Positions 1 to 6,066 of a DNA stretch of 9,063 nt are shown piece after piece. Position numbers and translations under genes: made by a program. Source of the DNA: Pseudomonadota bacterium (GTDB lineage: Bacteria > Pseudomonadota > Gammaproteobacteria > Burkholderiales > Burkholderiaceae_C); assembly GCA_030918015.1 (NCBI GenBank), contig JAUPTP010000052.1, positions 1 through 9,063 on the forward strand. Direction: 5' to 3'. The number at the start of each line of letters is the position of its first letter. The stretch's first letter is position 1. The notes below the pieces were generated by a model. It worked only from the letters and a program-made list of their open reading frames with translations, did no database searches and was not told the origin of the DNA.

Positions 1-864
1 GAGGTGCGCTCGCGCCGCGGCAGCATCGTGCTGGCCGCGCAGGCCGGCGGAGCGGTCGCCCGCGGTCAGGTCTCGATCCCGATGCACTGGGGCGAGGAGG
101 TGCTCGGCGGCACCGGCGCCGACAGCGTGCCGCGCCGGGGCGTCAACGGCCTGACGCTGCCCACCTTCTGCCCAGGCTCGAAGCAGCCCGAACTCAAGCA
201 CGCGGCCGTCTCGATCGCGAAGGCCGAGCTGCCGTGGCGCATGGTCGGTCTGGCCTGGCTGCCGCAGGAAGAGATCGTGCGGGTGCGCGAGCGCCTGCGC
301 ACGCTGATGCCGCACTTCGCCCACGCGATGGTGCTGCCCTTCGGCCGCGAGCCGCATGACGGCGGGCTGGGCGGCGTGATCTGGCGCGCCTCGGCCGCCA
401 CGCCGGCCGAAGCCGCGCTGATCGCCGAGATCGCCGCGCTGCTCGGCCTGGACGGCAGCACCGCGATGCGCTACGAGGACACCGAGCGCGGCCAGTTCCG
501 CAGCGCCCGCCTGGACGGCGGCCGGCTGCGCGGCGTGCTGCTGGCGGGCGACACCCGCGCCGAATCCTGGATCCGCACGCTGGTCAAGGACGAACTGCCC
601 GCGCAGGACTACGGCCGGCGCCTGCTGGCCGCCAGCGCCACACCGCCGGTGGCGATCGCCGAGCGCGGCCGCCAGGTCTGCACCTGCTTCAACGTGACCG
701 AGCCGCAGATCGTCGAGCAGCTCGGCCGCTGCGATGGCAGCGCCGAGGCGCGGCTCTCGCAGCTGCAGGGCGCGCTGAAGTGCGGCACCAACTGCGGATC
801 CTGCCTGCCGGTGCTGCGCGGTCTGGTGAAGGCCTCGATCCCGCTGGTGCCGGTGGCGGGCTGA
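1..864 (+). CDS. nasA: Assimilatory nitrate reductase catalytic subunit, C-terminal part (5' end outside window)
   Basis: This is the C-terminal 287 residues of a molybdopterin oxidoreductase that reduces nitrate to nitrite in the cytoplasm for nitrogen assimilation. The frame is open to the left edge, so the Mo-bisMGD catalytic core and N-terminal [4Fe-4S] region are outside the window. Seen here: the end of the molybdopterin-dinucleotide-binding domain (RGSIVLAAQ, then VSIPMHWGEE and PGSKQPELKHAAVSI, about residues 5-72), a linker of about 150 residues, and a C-terminal BFD-like [2Fe-2S] domain with cysteines in CTC (codons at 679 and 685) and CGTNCGSC (codons at 781, 793, 802). This BFD extension is known in NasA-type enzymes, where it helps pass electrons from the reductase partner; periplasmic NapA and membrane NarG lack it. 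The gene is followed after 20 bp by ybiB on the same strand, so the two are probably cotranscribed. The assignment is firm for the family; nitrate as substrate is inferred. Confidence 0.9.
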   Translation, partial: EVRSRRGSIVLAAQAGGAVARGQVSIPMHWGEEVLGGTGADSVPRRGVNGLTLPTFCPGSKQPELKHAAVSIAKAELPWRMVGLAWLPQEEIVRVRERLRTLMPHFAHAMVLPFGREPHDGGLGGVIWRASAATPAEAALIAEIAALLGLDGSTAMRYEDTERGQFRSARLDGGRLRGVLLAGDTRAESWIRTLVKDELPAQDYGRRLLAASATPPVAIAERGRQVCTCFNVTEPQIVEQLGRCDGSAEARLSQLQGALKCGTNCGSCLPVLRGLVKASIPLVPVAG

Positions 865-884
865 GCCGGGCGACAATCCGGCCC

Positions 885-1805
885 ATGAGCATCGCCCCCT
901 ATCTGAAGGAAATCGGCCGCGGCAAGGACGGCGCCCGCTCGCTGAGCCGCGAGCAGGCGCACGACCTGATGTCGCGCATCCTGGACGGCCGCGTCACCGA
1001 CCTGGAACTGGGCGGCTTCGCGCTGGCCATGCGCATCAAGGGCGAGACGCCCGAAGAGCTCGCCGGCTTCGTCGACGCGACGATGGCGCACACGCTGGCC
1101 CTGTCCGATCCGGGCCGACCGGCGGTGCTGCTGCCGTCCTACAACGGCGCGCGCCGCCTGCCCAACCTGACGCCGCTGCTGGCGCTGCTGCTGGCGCGCG
1201 AGGGCGTGCCGGTGCTGGTGCACGGCATGGTCTCGGATCCGACCGGGCGCATCACCAGCGCGGCCATCTTCACCGAGCTGGGCCTGCCGCCCTGCCCCGA
1301 TGCCGCCACGGTGGCGGCGCGCTGGGCGGCCGGTCAGCCGGCCTTCATCGCGATCGAGACGCTGAACCGGCCGCTGGCCAGCCTGCTGGCGATCCGGCAG
1401 GTGCTGGGCCTGCGCAACAGCGGCCACACCATCGCGAAGATCCTGCCCGTGCTGCCCGGCGCGCTGCGGGTGGTCAACCACACGCATCCGGAATACGCGG
1501 TCAGCCTGACCCAGTACCTGAGCGACAGCCAGGCCTGCGCGGTGCTGATGCGCGGCACCGAGGGCGAGCCGGTGGCCGACGCACGCCGCCAGCCGCGCAT
1601 GCAGGTCTTCCGCGACGGCCGGATCGATGCCGAGGCCTCGCTGGCGCCGCAGGACGGCGTGCTGGTCGAGCTGCCGGTGCTGCCCGCCGGCATCGATGCC
1701 GCCAGCACCGCCGCCCACCTGCGCGCGGTGCTGGCCGGCACGCAGCCGGTGCCCGCGCCGATCGCGCAGCAGGTGCGCTGCCTGCGGGCCGCCCTGCCCG
1801 GCTGA
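885..1805 (+). CDS. ybiB: YbiB / TrpD2-family nucleic-acid-binding protein
   Basis: A 306-residue protein with the glycosyltransferase-family-3 (anthranilate phosphoribosyltransferase, TrpD) fold. It has an N-terminal helical bundle (about residues 1-65, with the conserved MRIKGETPEELAGF stretch near 49-62) and a larger C-terminal domain containing NLTPLLALLLAREGVPVLVHG near 94-114. In TrpD itself a Gly-rich phosphoribosyl-pyrophosphate-binding loop lies in this second domain; here the equivalent stretch (LPSYNGARRLPNL) does not look like a canonical PRPP site. This fits the TrpD2 group, whose E. coli member YbiB binds DNA and RNA and is not an enzyme of tryptophan synthesis. The ATG at 885 was chosen because the protein then begins as the family does; an in-frame open stretch back to 780 overlaps nasA and is not needed. 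No strong Shine-Dalgarno is seen, which fits translation following nasA. Its role beside nitrate reductase is unknown. Confidence 0.85.
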   Translation: MSIAPYLKEIGRGKDGARSLSREQAHDLMSRILDGRVTDLELGGFALAMRIKGETPEELAGFVDATMAHTLALSDPGRPAVLLPSYNGARRLPNLTPLLALLLAREGVPVLVHGMVSDPTGRITSAAIFTELGLPPCPDAATVAARWAAGQPAFIAIETLNRPLASLLAIRQVLGLRNSGHTIAKILPVLPGALRVVNHTHPEYAVSLTQYLSDSQACAVLMRGTEGEPVADARRQPRMQVFRDGRIDAEASLAPQDGVLVELPVLPAGIDAASTAAHLRAVLAGTQPVPAPIAQQVRCLRAALPG

Positions 1806-1836
1806 ACCGACCGCTCAGCGCAACGGTCGGTTCAGC
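1801..1836. terminator. Bidirectional hairpin between convergent genes
   Basis: A perfect 13-bp inverted repeat (arms 1801-1813 and 1824-1836, GCTGAACCGACCG and its complement) encloses a 10-nt loop. The ybiB stop codon (1803-1805) is in the left arm, and the stop of the opposing - strand gene (1815-1817) is in the loop. Position and stem strength suggest a shared transcription end for both converging units. No T-run follows on either strand, so it is not a classical intrinsic terminator and may act as a 3'-end stabiliser or with Rho. Confidence 0.55.
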
Positions 1837-2075
1837 GGCCGGATGTTGTTGCGCGGTTCACGGCCGGCGTCGTAGCTGTCCGTTCCGGCCTCGCGCACCA
1901 TGCGCTCCTCGCGCACCACGATGACGTCGGTTCCGGTCAGGAAGGCGATCTGCCGGGCGATCTCGGCCGAGCGCTTCAGGGCCGCGAACACCCCCAGCAG
2001 ACCGGCCGGATCCTGTTCCGCGCTGGAGGGCAGCTCGGCGCGTCCGCCGCGATCCCGGGTGAAGAAACCGCTCAT
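1815..2075 (-). CDS. Small protein downstream of zeta toxin, candidate antitoxin
   Basis: An 86-residue protein starting MSGFFTRDRG. Its ATG (2073-2075) overlaps the stop of the upstream zeta toxin gene in an ATGA junction, and a GGAG motif lies 6 nt upstream (2082-2085), so the start is well supported and translation is probably coupled. The middle (about residues 28-62) is a predicted helix, VFAALKRSAEIARQIAF, followed by a strand-turn-strand TGTDVIVVREERMV. Small proteins with a similar 'basic helix, TGT, hydrophobic strand, charged turn' pattern are often encoded beside chromosomal Zeta-like kinases. The first 25 and last 20 residues are polar and look disordered. No enzymatic motif, signal peptide or membrane segment is visible. 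The antitoxin role is inferred from the coupling and resemblance, not proven; it differs from the classical three-helix Epsilon antitoxin, and its order (toxin first) is reversed. Confidence 0.7.
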   Translation of the reverse strand: MSGFFTRDRGGRAELPSSAEQDPAGLLGVFAALKRSAEIARQIAFLTGTDVIVVREERMVREAGTDSYDAGREPRNNIRPLNRPLR

Positions 2076-2584
2076 GCGCCGCTCCAGTCCACCAGCTTCG
2101 GCACCGGGCCGGAATTGTCGAAATGCATCCAGAGGTCCACGATGTCCTTGTAGACCTCGTGGAAGTTTTCCAGACCGGCTTCGAAGCGCCGGCGGATCGC
2201 GTCCTGCGCCACCCGGTGACCGCCCTGGCGCACCCGCTCCTCCACGCGCTGGATCGACAGCTCCGCGCTGCTCAGCGACAGGAAGATCAGCTGCACCACA
2301 TAGCCCTGGCTGCGCCACTCGGGAATCTGGCTGGCGACCTCGCGGCTGCGCAGGGTGGTCTCGAAGCCGAAGGTCTCGCGCCGACGCAGCAGATCGTCCA
2401 TCGTGATCTGCATGAGCTTGTGCGCGCGCATCGTCATGCGCTCGGGCGCGAACGGCGACAGGCCCTCGGCGATCAGGTCAGCGTCGACGAAGTTGCGACA
2501 GCCTGCCTCCTGGGGCAGGTATTCCTTCGCGAACGTCGTCTTGCCCACCCCTGGCGGGCCGGCAATGATGTGAATGCGTGGCAT
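2072..2584 (-). CDS. Zeta toxin family P-loop kinase
   Basis: A 170-residue protein of the Zeta/PezT toxin family. Classical members phosphorylate UDP-N-acetylglucosamine and so block cell-wall synthesis; other relatives use different small molecules, so the exact substrate here is open. Seen directly: a Walker A loop AGPPGVGKTT (residues 8-17, Lys15 and Thr16); FVDADLIAEGLSPF (32-45), whose aspartates include the probable catalytic base; GFETTLRSR (73-81); an Arg-rich lid ERVRQGGHRV (116-125) followed by RRRF (131-134); and a C-terminal DNSGPVPKL (156-164) typical of compact proteobacterial members. The length is short against Epsilon-zeta plasmid toxins (about 280 aa) but normal for this compact group, so it appears intact. 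The ATG at 2584 follows an AT-rich stretch with only a weak GGAT ribosome site. It overlaps the downstream small gene by 4 bp, suggesting a two-gene toxin-antitoxin operon. An AAA-type stress kinase without toxicity is the alternative. Confidence 0.85.
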   Translation of the reverse strand: MPRIHIIAGPPGVGKTTFAKEYLPQEAGCRNFVDADLIAEGLSPFAPERMTMRAHKLMQITMDDLLRRRETFGFETTLRSREVASQIPEWRSQGYVVQLIFLSLSSAELSIQRVEERVRQGGHRVAQDAIRRRFEAGLENFHEVYKDIVDLWMHFDNSGPVPKLVDWSGA

Positions 2585-2599
2585 GGATCCATTATGTAA

Positions 2600-2671
2600 T
2601 CAGGTGTGACGATGTTGGCCTGAACTTCCTGAAAAGTTCCGGTTCACCGTGTCCATGATGCCTTGTCCCAT
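2600..2671 (-). CDS. Possible 23-codon leader ORF upstream of zeta gene
   Basis: A short frame (MGQGIMDTVNRNFSGSSGQHRHT) starts at an ATG (2669-2671) preceded at 9 nt by GAGGAG (2681-2686 on the complementary strand) and ends 15 nt before the zeta start codon. It lies wholly in the prpE-zeta gap. The good ribosome-binding motif is the only positive evidence. The peptide matches no family I know and could be chance; if translated it would more likely be a leader peptide than a functional protein. Confidence 0.15.
   Translation of the reverse strand: MGQGIMDTVNRNFSGSSGQHRHT
2622..2639. promoter_or_regulatory. Palindrome upstream of zeta toxin gene (possible operator)
   Basis: GAACTT-N6-AAGTTC is a perfect 6-bp-arm inverted repeat, 38-55 bp upstream of the zeta start codon. 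Between it and the start lies an AT-rich stretch (TTACATAAT on the - strand, 2591-2599) that could hold a -10 element, although no good -35 partner is found at normal spacing. Size and position would suit a dimeric repressor site controlling the toxin operon. This is inferred from symmetry alone. Confidence 0.25.
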
Positions 2672-2724
2672 GCCGGAAGACTCCTCGCTTTCAGGGGGCC
2701 TTCAACACGCAGTTGTGGAGTTGA

Positions 2725-4617
2725 TCAGCGCACGATCGCTCCGATCTGGGCCAGCGCCGCGGGATCTTCCATCGTGGTCAGGTCGCCGGCATCGCGCCCT
2801 TCGCAGACCGCCTGGATGGCGCGGCGCAGCACCTTGCCCGAGCGGGTCTTGGGCAGCGTGGCCACGACATGCACCCGCGCCGGCCGCGCCACCGCGCCGA
2901 GCTGCTCGTCGACCACCCGCAAGACCTCGGTCTCGAGCTGCCGGAGGGCATCGGGAGAGCTCAGTCGCGAGGCATCCTTGACGACGACAAACGCCATGGC
3001 GACCTGGCCCTTGAGCGCATCGGCCACGCCGACGACCGCCACCTCGGCCACCGCCGGGTGGCTGGAGATGCTCTCCTCGATCTCGCGCGTGCCCAGCCGG
3101 TGGCCGGCGACGTTGATCACGTCGTCGGTGCGGCCCAGGATGTAGAAGTAGCCGTCCTCGTCCTTCACGCCCCAGTCGAAGGTCGAATACATCTGCCGGC
3201 CCGGGATGCTCGACCAGTAGGTGCTGACGAAGCGCCGGTCATCGCCCCAGACGGTCTGCAGGCAGCCCGGCGGCAGCGGGCCGGCCACCGCGACCACGCC
3301 CTTGCGGTGCGGCTCGGTGATCGGCTCGCCGCTGCCCTCGTCGATGAGCTGCACGTCGTAGCCATAGACCGCCTTGCCCGGCGAGCCGAACTTGCTGGGC
3401 GCGGCCTGCACGCCGTTGCAGATCGCCAGGATCGGCCAGCCGGTCTCGGTCTGCCAGTAGTTGTCGACGATCGGGCGCTGCAGCGCCTCGGCAATCCAGG
3501 TCGCGGTCGGCTCGTCGAGCGGCTCGCCGGCCAGGAACAGCGCCTTGAGGCTGGAGAGGTCGTGCTTCTTCAGGTAGGCCGGGTCCTGCTTCTTGAGCAC
3601 GCGCACCGCCGTCGGCGCCGAGAACATCACCGTGACCTTGTACTTCTCGACCAGGCTCCACCAGATGCCGGCGTCCGGGCGGATCGGCAGGCCCTCGTAC
3701 ATGATCGTGGCCATGCCGTTGATCAGCGGGCCGTAGATGATGTAGCTGTGGCCCACCACCCAGCCGATGTCGGAGGTGGAGAAGTAGGTCTCGCCCGGCT
3801 CGCCCATGTAGATGTGCTTCATCGACGCGGCCAGCGCCACCGCGTAGCCGCCGGTGTCGCGCTGCACGCCCTTGGGCTTGCCGGTGGTGCCCGAGGTGTA
3901 GAGGATGTAGCTGGGATGGGTGGCATCGACCCACTCGCACGGCACCGCGGTGTCCAGGTGCTGCGCGCGCAGCGCGGCGTGGTCGACGTCCCGGCCCTCG
4001 ACACGGGCGAACCCGGCCAGGCCGCGGTCGACCATCACCACCCGGGCCGGCTTGTGGCTCGAGAGGCTGATCGCCTCGTCGAGCAGCGGCTTGTAGGGCA
4101 CCACCTTGCCGCCGCGCATGCCGGCGTCGGCGCTGACGATCAGGGTCGGCTGCGCGTCGTCGATGCGGCTGGCCAGGCTGTGGCTGGCGAAGCCGCCGAA
4201 CACCACCGAGTGGATCGCGCCGATGCGCACCGCCGCCAGCATCGCGAAGCAGGCCTCGGGGATCATCGGCATGTAGATCAGCACCCGGTCGCCCTTCTTC
4301 ACGCCCAGCGACCGGTAGATCGCCGCCATGCGCTGCACCTCGGCATGGAGCTCGCGGTAGCTGTAGACCCGCTCGGTGTCCGTCTCGGTCGAGACGAAGA
4401 TCAGCGCGTTCTGGTCGGCGCGGGCCGCCAGATGGCGGTCGACCGCGTTGTGGCAGAGGTTGGTCTCGCCGCCCGCGAACCACCGGACGAACGGCGGCCG
4501 GGACTGGTCGCAGACCTGCGCGGGCGCCCGGTGCCAGTCGATCAGCCGGGCCTGCTCGCCCCAGAAGCCCTCCCGGTCCTCGATGGAGCGGCGGTGGAAG
4601 TCGGCGTAGTTCGTCAT
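2725..4617 (-). CDS. prpE: Propionyl-CoA synthetase (propionate--CoA ligase)
   Basis: A 630-residue acyl-CoA synthetase of the ANL (AMP-forming) superfamily, predicted to activate propionate with ATP and CoA to propionyl-CoA in the cytoplasm. Seen: an N-terminal ACAS-type segment (YADFHRRSIEDREGFWGEQA, residues 4-23), the phosphate-binding loop YTSGTTGKPKG (240-250), STSDIGWVVGHSY (280-292), the acyl-pocket/adenylation motif DNYWQTETGWP (385-395), the hinge region GRTDDVINVAGHRLGT (495-510), and the C-terminal PKTRSGKVLRR (589-599) whose Lys595 is the catalytic lysine that lysine acetylation inactivates in relatives. The length and the YWQTETGWP version of the motif fit PrpE (about 630 aa) better than acetyl-CoA synthetase (about 650 aa). 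ATG 4617 was chosen over an in-frame upstream extension because AAGGAG sits 8 nt before it. The gene has its own promoter region and is separated from pccA by bioF and a P450 gene. Some activity on acetate or acrylate is possible. Confidence 0.95.
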   Translation of the reverse strand: MTNYADFHRRSIEDREGFWGEQARLIDWHRAPAQVCDQSRPPFVRWFAGGETNLCHNAVDRHLAARADQNALIFVSTETDTERVYSYRELHAEVQRMAAIYRSLGVKKGDRVLIYMPMIPEACFAMLAAVRIGAIHSVVFGGFASHSLASRIDDAQPTLIVSADAGMRGGKVVPYKPLLDEAISLSSHKPARVVMVDRGLAGFARVEGRDVDHAALRAQHLDTAVPCEWVDATHPSYILYTSGTTGKPKGVQRDTGGYAVALAASMKHIYMGEPGETYFSTSDIGWVVGHSYIIYGPLINGMATIMYEGLPIRPDAGIWWSLVEKYKVTVMFSAPTAVRVLKKQDPAYLKKHDLSSLKALFLAGEPLDEPTATWIAEALQRPIVDNYWQTETGWPILAICNGVQAAPSKFGSPGKAVYGYDVQLIDEGSGEPITEPHRKGVVAVAGPLPPGCLQTVWGDDRRFVSTYWSSIPGRQMYSTFDWGVKDEDGYFYILGRTDDVINVAGHRLGTREIEESISSHPAVAEVAVVGVADALKGQVAMAFVVVKDASRLSSPDALRQLETEVLRVVDEQLGAVARPARVHVVATLPKTRSGKVLRRAIQAVCEGRDAGDLTTMEDPAALAQIGAIVR

Positions 4618-4625
4618 GGATCTGT

Positions 4626-4631
4626 CTCCTT
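4626..4631 (-). promoter_or_regulatory. Shine-Dalgarno of prpE
   Basis: AAGGAG on the - strand, 8 nt before the ATG at 4617. It is one of the strongest ribosome-binding sites in the window, and it decides the prpE start over an in-frame upstream extension reaching 4674. Confidence 0.8.
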
Positions 4632-4651
4632 CACGGCGTTCGGCCTGTGCG

Positions 4652-4668
4652 TTGAATTCATAATTCAA
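4652..4668. promoter_or_regulatory. AT-rich palindrome over the putative prpE -10 region
   Basis: TTGAATT-CAT-AATTCAA is a perfect 7-bp-arm inverted repeat in otherwise GC-rich DNA. It covers the candidate -10 hexamer of prpE, so a protein bound there would block transcription. The regulator is unknown; no regulator gene is in the window. Confidence 0.4.
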
Positions 4669-4685
4669 AATCACGCAACTGACAG
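4657..4685 (-). promoter_or_regulatory. Candidate sigma-70-type promoter of prpE
   Basis: On the - strand CTGTCA (4685-4680; 4 of 6 to TTGACA) and TATGAA (4662-4657; 4 of 6 to TATAAT) are spaced by exactly 17 bp. Transcription would start near 4650, giving a leader of about 33 nt that includes the AAGGAG ribosome site. The AT-rich patch stands out against its surroundings. It is a by-eye match, and sigma-54 or activator-dependent control cannot be excluded. Confidence 0.4.
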
Positions 4686-4696
4686 GCCCCTGTCAG
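4679..4696. promoter_or_regulatory. Perfect 18-bp palindrome: operator or terminator stem
   Basis: CTGACAGG-CC-CCTGTCAG is an 8-bp-arm inverted repeat with a 2-bp centre, 51 bp beyond the P450 stop codon and overlapping the candidate -35 of prpE. As DNA it could be an operator. As RNA it could fold at the end of the bioF-P450 transcript, but the following - strand sequence (TTGCGTGATTTTG) has only a short displaced T-run, so the terminator reading is weaker. Confidence 0.4.
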
Positions 4697-4711
4697 CCGG
4701 ACACCGCCGCG

Positions 4712-4727
4712 CCTGATCCAGATCAGG
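4712..4727. promoter_or_regulatory. FNR/CRP-family-like palindrome upstream of prpE
   Basis: CCTGATC-CA-GATCAGG is a perfect 7-bp-arm inverted repeat. It can be read as CTGAT-CCAG-ATCAG, which keeps the TGAT-N4-ATCA core of the FNR/ANR/DNR consensus TTGAT-N4-ATCAA but changes the outermost base symmetrically. Its centre is about 70 bp upstream of the inferred prpE start site, a distance used by class I activators of this family. It also lies just after the P450 stop, so a role in RNA 3'-end structure is the alternative. Confidence 0.35.
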
Positions 4728-4746
4728 GCGGACCCTGAGGGGAGGG

Positions 4747-6066
4747 TCAGTCGCCCGCGATCACCCCGCCCTCCAGCCACAGCGGCAGCCGCCGCAGCCC
4801 GCGGTAGAGCGGATTGCCCTGCCAGGCCGGCTCGGCCTCGGCCAGGCGCAGGCCCGGCCAGCGGCGCAGCAGGGCCGCCAGCGTCTCCTCGGCCTCCATC
4901 AGGCTGAGCGAGGCGCCGATGCACACATGCGCGCCGGTGCCGAAGGCCAGCGAGGCGCGGCCGCGGCGGGTGATGTCGACGCGTTCCGGGTCCTCGAAGC
5001 GCGCGGCGTCGCGGTTGGCCGCGCCCAGCAGCACCACGACCGCCTCGCCCCGGCGCAGCCGCTGGCCGGCGAAGTCGTGCGACACCGCCACGCGCCGGCC
5101 GCTGTACTGCACCGGGCATTCGGTGCGCAGCACCTCGCGCACCGCGCCGTGCACCCGGGCCGGGTCCTCGCGCAGCAGCTGCCACTGCGCCGGATGCGCC
5201 AGGAGCGTCTGCACCAGGTTGCCCAGCAGGTAGCGCGTCGTCTCGTGGCCGGCGAAGAGCAGCATGACGGCCTGCGCCATCAGCTCGCCGGCGTCGCGGA
5301 TGACGCCCTGTTCTTGCGCCTGCAGCAGCCGGCCCAGCAGCCCGTCGCCGGGCGTGCCGGCGGCGCGGCGCGCGGCGAACTCGCGCTCGAGGAAGGCCGC
5401 CATCTGCAGCAGGCCGCGCTGGGCGCGGCGCGCGACCTCCGCGTCGGGCACCGGCTCGCCGATGAAGACCGCGATCTCGTCCGACCAGGCCATGACCCGC
5501 GCCTCGTCGCCCGGCGCCAGGCCGAGCACGCGCGCGATCACGCTGGCCGGCAGCGGCCGCGCCACCTGCGCGATGAAGTCGACCGGCTGCGACGGCTCGC
5601 TCGCCTGGGCCGCCTGCAGACCGTCGAGCAGCGTCTCGATGCGCGCGCTCAGCCACGGCCGCAGCGCCGCCAGCCCCGAGGGCGTGAAGCCGCTGTGCAT
5701 CAGCCCGCGCAGCCGGCCGTGGTCGGGCGCGTCGACGAACAGAAAAGCCTGCGCCATCAGCCGCTGCAGCGGCGAGAGCGCCTGGCGGCTCAGGCGGTGG
5801 TCGCCTTGCGCCCCCTGCGCCGCGGCGCGGTCGCCGCCGCCCACCCAGCCGCTGGTGCGCTGCGCCGAGAAGCGCACGTCGTCGCGCAGCACCTGCTCGG
5901 CCTCGAGGTGGCGCGCCACGATCCAGGCGCCGCCGAAGAGCGTGTCGCTCCAGTGGATCGGGCCCGAGGCACGCAGCTCGGCGTAGAGCGGATACGGGTC
6001 GAGCAGGTCGGCTGCGCTCCACAGGCGGCCGACGGGCACGCGCGGGCGGACATCGGCGGCGTTCAT
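4747..6066 (-). CDS. Cytochrome P450, translationally coupled to bioF
   Basis: A 439-residue soluble bacterial class I P450 (heme-thiolate monooxygenase), with no membrane anchor. Seen: the C-helix region [18 protein letters not shown] (112-129), I-helix oxygen-activation motif AGHETT (272-277), ExxR of the K helix (Glu311-Arg314), [20 protein letters not shown] (346-365), and the heme-binding [10 protein letters not shown] (375-384) with axial Cys382. All core residues are present, so the enzyme should be functional. It needs a ferredoxin or flavodoxin and a reductase, none of which is in the window. Its ATG overlaps the bioF stop (ATGA, 6063-6066) and lacks its own Shine-Dalgarno, so the two proteins are probably made together. 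The overall pattern resembles CYP107-type enzymes, the group of Bacillus BioI, which cleaves acyl-ACP to a pimeloyl unit for biotin synthesis. A BioI-like role is inferred from context only; other fatty-acid or secondary-metabolite oxidation is possible. Confidence 0.93.
   Translation of the reverse strand: MNAADVRPRVPVGRLWSAADLLDPYPLYAELRASGPIHWSDTLFGGAWIVARHLEAEQVLRDDVRFSAQRTSGWVGGGDRAAAQGAQGDHRLSRQALSPLQRLMAQAFLFVDAPDHGRLRGLMHSGFTPSGLAALRPWLSARIETLLDGLQAAQASEPSQPVDFIAQVARPLPASVIARVLGLAPGDEARVMAWSDEIAVFIGEPVPDAEVARRAQRGLLQMAAFLEREFAARRAAGTPGDGLLGRLLQAQEQGVIRDAGELMAQAVMLLFAGHETTRYLLGNLVQTLLAHPAQWQLLREDPARVHGAVREVLRTECPVQYSGRRVAVSHDFAGQRLRRGEAVVVLLGAANRDAARFEDPERVDITRRGRASLAFGTGAHVCIGASLSLMEAEETLAALLRRWPGLRLAEAEPAWQGNPLYRGLRRLPLWLEGGVIAGD

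Noticed and set aside
609..1718. A 369-codon - strand open frame opposite nasA and ybiB
   Set aside because: It covers two recognised + strand genes and has repetitive Arg/Gln/His-rich shadow composition.
1815..2318. A longer form of the small protein (167 codons) starting inside the zeta gene
   Set aside because: Its first half is an out-of-frame translation of the zeta toxin; the ATG at 2075 has a GGAG site and the ATGA junction.
2702..2724. Short inverted repeat (TCAAC...GTTGA) just after prpE as a terminator
   Set aside because: The arms are only 5 bp, the loop is long and no T-run follows, so it is not distinguishable from chance.
2869..4716. A 615-codon + strand open frame opposite prpE
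   Set aside because: It is antisense to a clearly recognisable PrpE, is rich in Arg, His, Ala, Gly and Val as GC-rich shadows are, and shows no domain.
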